A stretch of 64,000 nucleotides of DNA, from contig JAVDOI010000010.1 in assembly GCA_032191485.1 (NCBI GenBank), positions 3,262,661 through 3,326,660 on the forward strand, read 5' to 3'. Below are positions 35,505 through 46,819 of the stretch, one piece after another. This stretch comes from Leptoclinus maculatus. Lineage: Eukaryota; Chordata; Actinopteri; Perciformes; Stichaeidae. The position numbers and the translations under genes are program-made. Positions within the stretch are counted from its first letter, which is position 1, and every line of letters starts with the position of its first letter. The notes beneath the pieces are model-generated. The model was given only the letters and a program-made list of their open reading frames with translations, had not been told where the DNA came from and did not search any database.

Positions 35505-37391
35505 ATGCCTTCCGTTCGCCTGGTCCTCCTGACCACTCTCCTTGTGGTACAGATGGCCACGCAGGCCTCCAGCACCAGAACCACACGCTGGCCCAAACCT
35601 CAGACCGCCAAGAAGCCCCCTCGAGCCGGGAGCAGCGGCGGCGGCGGAGGTGGGGGTGGAAGATTCGGACGCACCACCACCACGACCCCATCTCCTTCTA
35701 GCAGCCTGCAGACGGATGAGACAACTGACGTTACAATGGACTCTTACTCCCTGTCCCCTACAGACAGCACCACCTACTCCAGCGACACTTACTCCACGGA
35801 GTTCCCCACCGACGCCATAGTGCCCCCCGGGAGCACCCTCGGAAACTATACCCTTGACTACAATGAATGCTTCTTCAACGTCTGTGAGTGCTGTCCGCCA
35901 GAGAGAGGCCCCGTAGGGCCCATGGGAGAGAGTGGGCCACCAGGACCGCAAGGAGAGAGGGCCCCTTTAGGTAAGATGGATTATCATTTTCCGAAGAATT
36001 AGCTTTTGGTGGTCAAATTTAGTTCTTCTTCATACTCCTCTCTGTTTTTTGTTTCAGGGTTACCAGGAGAGAAGGGAGAAACAGGGCTCAGTGGACCCCC
36101 AGGGCCAGCAGGACTACCTGGAGCCAACGGACTCAATGGCGACATAGGTACTACGGGGCTTAACAGCAGGAGAGTTTTTCTCCTTTCTTGCAAAATGCCG
36201 TCCTGTATAAGTATGTTGCGGATGTCATTTTATACGCTTTATTTATCAAAACTACCACAGGTGACAAAGGTGATCAAGGACCGGTGGGTCTTCCTGGTGT
36301 CCCTGGCATCACAGGAGAACCAGGAGAGGGAGGTCAGTAAAAACTTTTACATATCAGATCATCTCCTTTATTCATACTGAATTAGATGAGATTAAAGTAT
36401 GTGTAAATGCACCCTATACACATGTGCAAATGTACATTACTATTGGAAAATTAAAGTATTCTAAATACAACTTGTCTTCCTATGTGAATATATACTTTCT
36501 ATAGGTGATCCGGGCCCCAGAGGAGAGAAAGGTGAACATGGCTTCAGTGGTCTGAAAGGGGACCCTGGAGAAAGAGGAGAGCCTGGCCTGAATGGGACTA
36601 AGGGCAACACCGGGCAAGAGGGGCCTATGGGTCCCCCTGGGGTAGCTGGGACAAAGGGTCAGAAAGGTGAACAAGGACTTATAAGCGAGTGTTTACCAGG
36701 CGAGAAAGGTCATGTGGGTGAGCGTGGGCCCCCTGGTCTGAGAGGTGAGATGGGCCCCCCAGGAGTGAATGGAACTAATGGTGCAAAGGGAGAGAGAGGG
36801 GAGCCAGGGCCTCCGGGTAGGAAGGGGGATACTGGTGCCAGAGGGCCCCCAGGACCTCCAGGAGGCAGGGGCGTGGCAGGGCTGAGGGGGGAGAGGGGAG
36901 TTAAAGGTGGGCGTGGGCCTCGGGGCCCTAAAGGCCCACCAGGTGAGAGCGCGGAACAGATTCGCTCTGCCTTCAGTGTGGGCTTGTTTCCTAGCAGGTC
37001 CTTCCCACCGCCCGGCCTGCCCGTGAAGTTTGATAAGGTGTTTTATAACGGGGAGGGGCACTGGGACCCAGCACTCAACAAGTTCAACGCCACCTACCCG
37101 GGGGTCTACTTATTCAGTTACCACATCACCGTGCGCAACAGGCCCGTGCGCGCTGCCCTCGTGATTAATGGGATACGGAAGCTGCGAACTCGGGATTCTC
37201 TGTACGGCCAGGACATCGATCAGGCGTCCAACCTCGCACTGATGCAGCTGAATAAAGGCGACCAGGTGTGGCTGGAGACGGTGAAAGACTGGAACGGAGT
37301 TTACTCCAGCAATGAGGATGACAGCACTTTCTCTGGCTTCCTGCTTTACCCAGACTCAACGGACAAGCCTACTGCTATGGAAAACAAGTGA
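35505..37391 (+). CDS. otol1: Otolin-1, collagen/C1q otolith matrix protein
   Basis: Exons 35505-35970, 36058-36147, 36261-36332 and 36505-37391 encode 504 residues, all joined in phase 1 as is usual for collagens. The start MPSVRLVLLTTLLVVQMAT is a signal peptide. A basic part with an eight-glycine run and a Thr/Ser-rich stretch come next, followed by the otolin signature YNECFFNVCECCPPERG. A collagenous region of Gly-X-Y triplets with one break (near LISECLPGEKG) runs to about residue 360. A C-terminal C1q head begins near RSAFSVGL and contains FNATYPGVYLFSYHI, DQASNLALMQLNKGDQVWLE and STFSGFLLY. Otolin trimers form the scaffold of otoliths in the inner ear, made by sensory-epithelium support cells. 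Human OTOL1 lies near PPM1L on 3q26, which agrees with the neighbour here. Identity rests on the N-terminal cysteine signature plus synteny. Confidence 0.92.
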
Positions 37392-37650
37392 CTGCAACCT
37401 TTGACCTTGAATGAGGCCCGATTTTAACTTCTTGTAGACTCTGCACAGCCTTCAGCCTTATTGCACTGCCCTGTCAAATGAATGTGATTCAGCTAAATGC
37501 TGCTGCTTCGGTTTCTGCTCGCTGCTGTCATGCTAATCAAACCAAATGCTTTGCTTGCCTTGCTGTATTTGGAGATGGATGAGGCTTGATTATAACGCTG
37601 TATGCAACACTTCAGTTCTTTGTAACACCGCATTAAAAATGACTATGCTT
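37392..37650 (+). other. otol1: otol1 3' UTR and polyA signal
   Basis: ATTAAA at 37632-37637, a common variant signal, lies about 240 bases after the stop. It is the first plausible signal downstream. Confidence 0.5.
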
Positions 37651-40600
37651 GAAATGGATGACCCTTCGGTTTTATTTATTCAGAACCAGAACTAGAAGCT
37701 AATTTATAAGCCATTAGTCTCTGCAATTAGGATAGATAAGCTCTGTGTCAATGAGGCCAATACAAATTTGGGAACAATTGAAGTAAATATTCAATGATTG
37801 CATTTGGTTCCCACTAGAGGGTGTAAGGTGTCCAAGTTCTGTAAAGAGGTATTTGAGAGGATTTGTTAAATGCTGAGATGAGTACAGAGAAAATCATAAA
37901 AAAAAAAAAGGTTTGCACACATTGAATGAAAACGAAATGTCCCAAAAGAATTATTCTTATTAAGACTCAACATGTTCTTGTCCACTTACTGACTGCAAAA
38001 CAACAGGAGATTAATACTTACTAATGCAGCTTCCATTCACGCAGCAGAATGGATCGTTCTTGCGGACTCTCGTCATTCACTACTCGCTCTGTTTGAATTC
38101 AGTGGATTCGGTCTGTTCAACGGGGATTCACTACAGGAGAGAAAGAGTGACATCCCCGTTTCTCTTAATGATCAGCAAAGATTGAAGGCAGTGATTCGTA
38201 GCCACAGGAACACAGACGACTGACATGAGTTTATAAAAGCATCACCCAGAAGCAGATACATGTAAAAAATAATATTTTGTGCATTACATACCAATAACAC
38301 CAGATTAGCTGCCCTAGCACCAAACACAGAGGATAACCCTCTGCAGCAGAGAGACAGATGAACACAGTATAGATTATACTCTGGTGTACCTACACTGCAC
38401 CATTTAAAAAAAAAACTGACTTTAAAAAAATGCTTCATCTCATTAGATTAAACAATAAAAACCTCTCAAAAATGTTCCCGTACACAACAGCAATCCAGCT
38501 GGAAGATACATTGAATTTAGTAGTTTATTTAGAGAGGTTACTGAGGCATGTTTATGTTGTGATGATGACAATAGGGAAACTGCATTACCTCGTTCTAAAA
38601 TATGTTTTTCATTGTGTGGTGGTACATTATTACATTTTCACAGACTTTGCCAAATCTTCAGTAATTGTAATGAAAATATCTTATCACTGAAAATCTATAT
38701 CTTATCTTAGATTTAAAGTGACTAAACCTTATAAGAGGGATATAGTTCAAATTGAATAATGTTCATATTGTCATGTTTTGAGCAAATTGGAGTACCTAAT
38801 TTAATACTGAGTACATCTATTTTGCTAGTTTATGACCAGAATGTTTTTGTGGGTTCTGTATTGATGACAGTAGGAGAAGCGATGGCCTTTATTATAATAT
38901 TCTGTTAGGATGTTGTGTATTTAAGTCATTTTTGTCCAAACTATTTAGAGAAAAACACTTCAGCACACCTCAATGTGTGACAGTTGCGTCAGAGGGAAGT
39001 GCAGTCGTAAAAAACAATGAGGAAAAACTGCCGCATACTGTCCACTTACTGCTGAAATATTTATTAACGCTACGTTTCGGGCAGTCCGACCTTCATTAGG
39101 TACAATGTTCCCTCCGCAATCAATTACTTTATCTCTTCTTAATTATTCTTCATCTTCTTATTTCTAAATCTATCTCACACATTGATTGTTATTTTTTACA
39201 ATAAAGCAATAAATTGACCCTACGTCTTGGGTCATATTAATGTATCCATACAATACACGTAAGAGCTATTAGCATATATAAATGTCTCATTCATTTGTAT
39301 ACAAATCTGACCCGAGAACACACTCTGTTTTTAAGTGTGCACTTAACCAAGATTGTAGCCGGTGGCACATAAGAAGATAAATAATGACTATGAAATGAAA
39401 TATCATGACATAATAAACATCAGGGAATTATATTTTTAATAACAAATATCCAAATAAATGTTGTCAAACACAGCCTGTGTTGTTGTACATTTGTGTCTTT
39501 TATGAAGGAATGATTAAAAGCAGGTGACGACCGAGCATTGGATCTGAGTGTGGGTCAAAAGTCAAGAGAAGAGAAATTAACCAAGATTGTAAAGGTAATA
39601 CAATATATGTGAATTTTGCATAGAATTAAAAGTGTAGTTTTTGGGAGAGACAGCGACGAAACGTGATCAGTTTCGCAACTATGATGAGTCATAACAAGAA
39701 AGGAAGGATTTAATTTTTTCAGCTGACTCTGGGTCTTTAAAGCTAAACATTTCTCTCAATCGGACAAAGCTTATTGATTGGGGGGAAAAAACATTCTGGG
39801 CACATGAAGATTTACTTTAATTAATTAAGAACATAGGTAATATTCTGTAACAGAAACATAACTCTGAAACCTGTTAAAGAGGAAGGCCTAGAACGGCATC
39901 TTCATCTCCTGGTCAAGGACATAAATTTACCTCAAATTTCCATCATATTTATGTTGCTGTTGTTGGTGATGGCGGTGTGTGTGTGTGTGTTAAAATGTTA
40001 TTTTGCTTGTTTGTTTATAGGCCTATCTGTGGATGTGTGTGTGTGCATTTATGTATTTTCTACTACTCTGTGTGAAAATATAAATAACTACCTTGGCGGT
40101 GTGTGCAGTGTAATCTGCTCCCAGCAGGCTGGATTCCCACTGTGAGAAAGACAGTATATTGTTCCTGCAGCACCACAGATAACAACTCATTAGCATACTG
40201 AATCATTTGGCTGCAAGAGCCACTCTGCCACCCATCTGCACTGAGCTGATAAACACACACACACACACACACGCCCGCTTTCTCTCTCTCTCTCTCTCAC
40301 ACATACACACAGATCTATGTAGAGCAAGCACATACACACTCACACAAGCCTCTCATCCCCTCCCTTTCAATCCCCCATATACACTCCCTGTATCCCTCTC
40401 TTTTTGGTGAGTGTGTGTGTTTGTGGAGAGACAGGAACACTGGAGCAGGTAAATGTTTGGCAGGCATTAACCCTGAGGGCCTCTCAGTGGAGTCCCAGCA
40501 CAGCCAGAGCAGAGCACAGGAGGGGTCCCCAAACACCTGGATGTCTCTGATGCTCCCTGGAAGCAATTTTAGTTTTTAAGAAATGTCTAAGAGCTGGTGC

Positions 40601-42394
40601 TGTTGCTAGTGGTGGCAACGTGTGCTGTGTGGAGTTTTGGAATACAGGGACATATATAGACGTTTCAGAAAAGTAGCATTTATTTGGCAAAGCAACAACC
40701 CTTCGGCAAATTTCTTATTGATGAACACCGGTTTGGTGAACGTAACTTTTTCGATTGCATAAGTTGAATAACTTTCAGGCGGCGGGAGTCTACCACTGTG
40801 GCCGTTTCACAATGTGTACAGACACAACAGTGTGCAAACGAGTGCAGCGAAGGCTGTCAAAACTATTTTCACAATGGCAGGATATCCTGCAGGTCACCGA
40901 GCCGCGCTAACCTCCACAGGAAGTTGTCACTTGTTGGGTGGAAGTGAGGATTCCAGCGTCCATTGGGGGGGGGGGGGGTTTCATGAGGAGGTTGTGGTTT
41001 CGAATAAACACTGTGTGCAGACAAGGTGGGAAGCAGCTGCCGTGGTATGTTATGCCATTGCCTGTCTTAGAATTTTGTCAAATAAGTTATGCAATTATGA
41101 GTGAGTGGGTAAAAGGTATTATTAATCATAAATGCTGAAATGTGGTAACAAGTATCATACATTCCGTTTCTTTGACAATGAAGGAATTGAATTGACTTGA
41201 ACTGAATTTAATCAAATGACATTGAACTGAACAGAATATAAATAATTGAACTGAATTGAATAGAAGTGGATTAAATTACCTTGAATTACAGTAATACAAT
41301 CTACAACTTGCTGGAGTGAGATCGACCACAAGGCTTTTCCTCTGCACGTTTTATTCAGGGGTTTTGTATAAAATTCATCGATTTAACATTGGATATATTT
41401 ATAGATACAGCTATCATACAACAAATATGTCATTACCAAACGTACAATGTCCCTTTACTGCAATTCATAAAATACCATAGTTACCAAAGGTACCAATATA
41501 GGCTACTAGGTCCTGCTGAAAAAGCAGAATAACCAACAACAGTGAGCAAACCTTAACTGTATTAATCAGAAAACTGCTGGTGTTGTTATGATATTAACAC
41601 TGTATGTGTGCGTGTGTGTTCGTGTCTCTGTGCATGTGTCTGTATATGTATGCGGCAATGAAGGGATTTATTTGTGTACCTTACTAAACTACAACTGCAT
41701 TACAGTTTTTAAAAAAAACACTGAAACATTCATATCAAAATGACTGCATGAGTCATTTCATAATATCATATGACTCATATTTTATACACTTTAAAAAACA
41801 CTGCATGTCTTGTACCTCCGCAAAATCAAATAGATATATTAATTCCCGGCAGTGAAAATGTTTTAACTGTCTGTCGCCGTATTTGGTGTCATTTTCTCAT
41901 CACCAAAGTGTAACAGAAGGAAATGGTACCACATTTGATGTACTACGTTCAGTTGTTGCTTTACATTTTGAGTTCTTCGCGTTCAGTCTCTCTTCTTTTT
42001 TTGTTTCATGTCTCCCAAAAGACCATTTTGCTAGTAAACCAATTGACAAACACACTATAGTACATCTTAAACCACATGACTTGAACTCGAGTGACTGTTG
42101 TTACATTATGCCGTGGAAATATAATGCTATTTACAATACATACGTTACTGCATGGGTACAATAGAGTCCAGTCGGTTCATTTACGGCCTCCAACTGAGGC
42201 AAACTTAATCTTGTGTCATTATTCTAACACATTACATTTGTTGGGCATAAATCTCCAGGGTTGGCCGCATTATATTGTAATCAATAGTATCATAATTGAA
42301 GCATTGGCCCAAACTTCAATATTACAAATCGAAAAAAAGTGTCTCTTGATTGATCTTTTGTTTGATTAGTTTTTTTGCTTGTTCTTTCTTTCTT
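37651..42394. other. Gene-poor spacer between otol1 and tal1
   Basis: No exon with coding potential was found on either strand. It contains a G-run at 40967-40978, short CA/TG repeats (40253-40272, 41600-41620) and a loose pentanucleotide GAATT/TGAAC repeat at 41167-41290. The part right of about 41350 could be tal1 3' UTR if a distal polyA signal (minus AATAAA at 41350-41355) is used. It joins two ancestral gene blocks. Confidence 0.5.
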
Positions 42395-42400
42395 TTTATT
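42395..42400 (-). other. tal1: Candidate tal1 polyA signal
   Basis: AATAAA on the minus strand, about 330 bases after the tal1 stop. A second candidate is at 41350-41355. Confidence 0.4.
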
Positions 42401-42727
42401 TTAGAATATCCTGTCTTTGGACTTTTAAAAACACGGACGGTTATAAACCGCAGGTCAGTCAAAGACATGAGACATGCAGAATGTACAAGTCTTTTGTTGG
42501 ATCAAATTCAAACAATCACCAATCAAAGCAAGCGATTTATCAGTGCTCCCTCAGGTGTAGGGTGGAGACAGGATCGTACGCCGCTATCTCACTAGGTGGT
42601 GCTTGATTCTCTTTCCTACGCTGACAGCTCAAAGCTAACAGGTCCTGAGCATAGACACCTCTTTCTTAGTCCCTCTCATTTCAGTCTCAGGTATTGTGTC
42701 TGTGGTCTGTTGGCATCAGCATCAGCA

Positions 42728-44406
42728 TCATCGGCGACTGGAGCCATCTAAAGGGCGGCCATTGCGCCTCAGATCTCGAGCAGCTAGATGCAGCGCGGGC
42801 CCACGTGAAGCCGTTAGAGTCCTTGGAGCTGGAGGCGAGTCCTGGTCCTCCATAAAGCTCTCAGGACTGCCCTCGGCATCGCCGTCAGGCAGGCTTCCAC
42901 AGCTGGAACCTGGTGACATGGTCTCCAGAAGATCGTCCCTGGCCAAGCCAACCACTGTGTCCTGATGTGGACCACCCTGAGGGCCGCCCTCGTGGGCCCC
43001 AACTCCAACCAGCAGCCCTGTTTCCCCGTCAGTTGTGCTGCCAACATTCCTCCCGCCGTCCTGGTCCTCCAGGAGGTCGGAGAGGAAGCTAATGTACTTC
43101 ATGGCAAGTCGCAGGATCTCATTCTTGCTCAGCTTCTTGTCTGGGGGGTGAGTGGGGATGAGTTTGCGAAGCTCCGAAAATGCCCCGTTTACGTTCTGCT
43201 GCCGCCAACGTTCCCGACTGTTAGTGAAGATACGACGTACGATCTTTGGCTGGCCAGCTAGCAGGGAAAAGGGAGGAAAAGAGTCGGACACAGAGAGTAA
43301 GAAGAAGAGGCATTGGTAGGACAAGCCAAATAACATGAAGTGCAGAAGCTGAAACTGATAATGCTATCTGTAAAAGGGTATAGCACTAGTGCAATGATAA
43401 AAATGGAAGAAGTAGCCGCAGGAGAACGGATGCACATAGGATTTGAGGAAAAATGTTTTCGTAGCAAAGAAATCCTAAAGAAATAAGCTCAAAATTGTCC
43501 TCTCTAAAATATGGGTTTTTCAATGATGGAGAAGAAGTTATAGAGGCCTGCAAAATATAGTACAATATGCTCTGTGTCAAATACTATGTACATGTGGTGC
43601 AAGATAAATGGAAACCCCAGGAAAGAGTGTCGGGGGGACTTGTGTGCTCCCGATTCCATTTTGTATGTACTTTTTATTTATTTAGGTACGATAAAATACC
43701 CCACTGCAGGTAGTCACATCCTCCCGCCCTCAACAATTGTGTCTTCCAGGCTATTGTCGCCCTTGGAACACACCCAGTCTATCTTAATCCTTCAGCCCAC
43801 TCTGCAGTAAAACCTTGGCATGGAGGCAGCAGCACCCCCATCCTCCACCCCAGTATATGGCAGTGAGTGGGCAGCGATGGAAAAGAGGTTTCAAATGAAA
43901 TAAACCCCAAATCTGACTAAGTATAGCTTACTTTAATGGCATGCAGGTAGCCTACATGTATTTGACATTCAGATTAGCAGCATTCACTTGTGCCATGAAT
44001 TATGATGTATTTATTCCTCTGCGTTAAACACTTATTTATTTTAAGGCATCTTCTGCAACACTCAGATTAGGTACAGTATGGATCGATGTCAGTGGATGAA
44101 TGACAATGGAGACGAGGAAGGAGACATTTAGGAGACTATATTGGCAGGAGGCGGACGCAGCAAGTGCGTCTCACCATACTTATAAAGATCTGAAATGTGC
44201 CTACCCTCGTCGAGTTCAACCTCATAAGGCCCCTGGCGGCGCTTTACCCTGTTGCTGGGGTACATGCTGTACTGCTCCGACTCCTCTCCGAGACTACAGC
44301 AACAGAAAGCAGACAAAAGATGCACAGGTATATGAAAAAACATGAATTTACATCATTGCCTTCATTGCATCTAACCCTCAACAACCCCCACTCCTTGCAC
44401 CAGTAG

Positions 44407-44437
<31 letters not shown>

Positions 44438-45175
44438 GCACACACATTTATAGGATAATTCTCCGTCATTCCTGCACATACTTACTAAATAATGTCAACA
44501 TATTGAATACAATACAAGCATATTTCTGACACTAGAAGCCTATTCCTGGGCCACAGGGCAACATAGCAGCCGTCAAACTTATGCTGAACACTCACAATGA
44601 CCAAATGAAAACGTGCATTCCTGAAACTACACGATATTTATTTTTCTTTCTTTCCACCTTTACCTGTTGATGGCGGCGAGAGGCTGCGCCAGGTTGTAGA
44701 GCATGGCCCGGGCCGGGACAGGAAACGCGTTTGGGCTCAGTTGGACCATTCGAGCGTCGTCTCGTTGCGGCGGCGGCAGCGGCAGCGGTGGAGGTCTGCG
44801 AAGTTCCGTGATCGGCACCAAATGGCTTTCTGTCCTCTGCTCCACCGCTTTTATAGCGTCCCTCCTGGAGAGCTCGATCACCGGCACTTCCCTTTTCAGG
44901 TCAAGGGCGTTGTGAGAGGCAGTTTCCTTGGCAACGCCGTTGATGATGATGCTGATGCTGGTCCCGTTGCTCGAGTTCTGCAGAGGAACGTCATCCCTCT
45001 CCTCAACCCCCTTGAAGCTCCCTCCCCTCCCCTTCTCCCCCTCCTCTCTCCTCGGCTCCTCTTCCTCCTTGCATCCGTTCAGTCTGGAGATGATGGAGGA
45101 GTCCTCTCGCTTTTCAGGACCGGACTCTTCATCGGGACTTCCAGGACGAAGCTCCGGCTGCCGTTTTTCCATCAT
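42728..45175 (-). CDS. tal1: T-cell acute lymphocytic leukemia 1 / SCL, bHLH transcription factor
   Basis: Coding exons in transcript order are 45175-44664, 44293-44205 and 43257-42728, giving 376 residues. The N-terminal half carries the TAL1 marks NGVAKET, PVIELSRRDA, ITELRRPP, ARMVQLSPNAFPVPARAML and YNLAQPLAAIN. The middle exon supplies EQYSMYPSNRVKRR. The bHLH domain is at about 207-259 (NSRERWRQQNVNGAF, LRKLIPTHPPDKKLSKNEIL, MKYISFL). The acidic tail contains MSPGSSCGSLPDGDAEGSPE. TAL1 heterodimerises with E proteins and with GATA1/2-LMO2-LDB1 to drive blood and endothelial fate. The MME start follows an upstream stop in the frame when the 45212 acceptor is used. With the alternative 45205 acceptor the frame stays open into the upstream exon. 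Identity is very secure. Confidence 0.96.
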
Positions 45176-46526
45176 TTTTATACCGTCACCACTCGCTCGA
45201 GTCCACTAGGTCCTAAATAAGATTTTCCTCCATTAATTTATTGCTCAAAATAATGTGTGACAGTCTCTATCTGCCAGATGAATAACAAAGCGTTTGCTTC
45301 CTATATGGAAGCCCATGGGAATTTAACAATCCATTATCATTGTTATTATTATTGGCATTTAGATTATGATTAAATGTTCTTATTATTATAGTTATATAAA
45401 TATGATCAATTACAGACTTAACGTTTCCAACAAAACAAATAGTCAAAGAGCAGTGAATGATATTAGTTGCTTGCTTCCTTCTTTTTCTTAATTACTACAT
45501 TTAGCACAATATTTAAAAAGAAAATTAAAAGTTAAAACTATAATGCAGACAATTTTGCCACAATGGACGATAACACAAATTCTTTATGAGATCTCAATTT
45601 AAAAAACGTTTTAATTTTCGAGGATTTTGTCATTTTTGTGAGCTGTTGGTGAAGCTTTTCTTTTCTTCGGGATGTGATACATTCCTTATAATCATGAATT
45701 TGCCCCAGTTAAACATTTGTTTCATAAACTTGGAGCCAGGGATATTTTTCAAATGTTCACTTGTTGTTTACAAAGAGCTTTGTCTTGTGGTTTCTGCATT
45801 GCATGTTTTTTCCCTATTAATAAATCTTCGTATCTAATGCTTGCTTGGGCATAACGTTCAGCTAATATCTTAATGTATTTAAACCGACGTTTGAGCTCGA
45901 CATAAACTCATATTCGAATAATTTTAAAAATGATGTCGGCTGCTGTTGATTTAGAGGTGACATTATCGTCTTATAGAGAGATAGAATGCCAGGACCACGA
46001 AGAGAGCTTGGTATCCATTCTTTGTCAAAATAAAATCCCTCATTTTTTCCCGTCTTCAGTTAATGAAATAAAACAACCTCCAAAAAACAGTTTGACCTGA
46101 TCATTTTCATAGCCACACATGTCAGAGGTGCATGGTGTGATTCTCGTTTTATGGCGGTGTAGGCCGTGGTGCTGTTGTTAAAGCCGAACATCAAAGGCTT
46201 GTAATATGTAATACACTACACACCAGCGTTAGGGGTTTAAGTACACTTAACTCGATTAATGTACAAGGAATATTATTATAAACGGAACACAAGACCGCCG
46301 ATAAAAAAAAGCGCACTTTTATTTCTGGGAATTCTCCAATAGGCCTCGCATCCGTTATTACATCCCGTACAGTCTGAACCATCCGATCGGACAATAGCGG
46401 AAAATATAGGCTGAAACAAATGCACATAGCACCGATAAAATTCAGACGATAGCAATCCAATTACTACCTTTAGGAACAACGAATACGTTGGTTTAAATAA
46501 AGAGGTGTATTTTTTTATGCACTTAC

Positions 46527-46629
46527 CGTTCCAGTCGTGTTGTTGATGTTACTGTGTAAGTGGAGCCATTTTGTGAGTGGGTCATCCATGTCTGAGCTTT
46601 TTTTCTTTTTTTCCCCTGCCAGTTGTGGA

Positions 46630-46697
<68 letters not shown>

Positions 46698-46750
46698 TGT
46701 GTAGCTGAGTTATTCCTCGCCGCATCCAGTGCGCTGCCTCAGTATGGGGA
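46527..46750 (-). promoter_or_regulatory. tal1: Putative untranslated first exon of tal1
   Basis: On the minus strand a perfect donor AACG|GTAAGT ends an exon at 46527. Acceptors before the coding exon are at 45212 (ATTTAG|GACC) or 45205 (CCTAG|TGG). The exon would include the CA repeat at 46633-46702 and an ATG near 46592 whose frame remains open to the donor. The start near 46750 is inferred from the GATA pair upstream. Confidence 0.5.
46633..46702. repeat. (TG)n microsatellite in the predicted tal1 5' UTR
   Basis: About 34 TG units (CA on the tal1 strand) with one GGG interruption, lying between the predicted start site and the splice donor. Confidence 0.97.
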
Positions 46751-46781
46751 GCGGAACACAGGCCGCAATGTGGCCGAGTGA

Positions 46782-46819
46782 GATAAGCGCACGGCAGCGG
46801 CCTCTTCATTCCCGATAAG
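46782..46819 (-). promoter_or_regulatory. tal1: Paired GATA sites, candidate tal1 promoter
   Basis: GATAAG at 46782-46787 and 46814-46819 lie 32 bases apart, read as CTTATC on the tal1 strand. The mammalian SCL promoter 1a is known for two GATA sites near -33 and -65, the same spacing. The local DNA is GC-rich (CCGCTGCCGTGCGC between the sites). Confidence 0.55.

Noticed and set aside
35484..35951. 155-codon minus-strand open frame over otol1 exon 2
   Set aside because: Shadow of the Gly/Thr-rich otolin coding sequence.
39040..39115. TACGTTTCGGGCAGTCCGAC-like text recalling the tail of some fish SINE/LINE repeats
   Set aside because: Too short and undelimited to call an element without a repeat library.
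44741..45220. Long plus-strand open frames opposite tal1 exon 1
   Set aside because: Antisense shadow of a GC-rich coding exon; no promoter or splice support.
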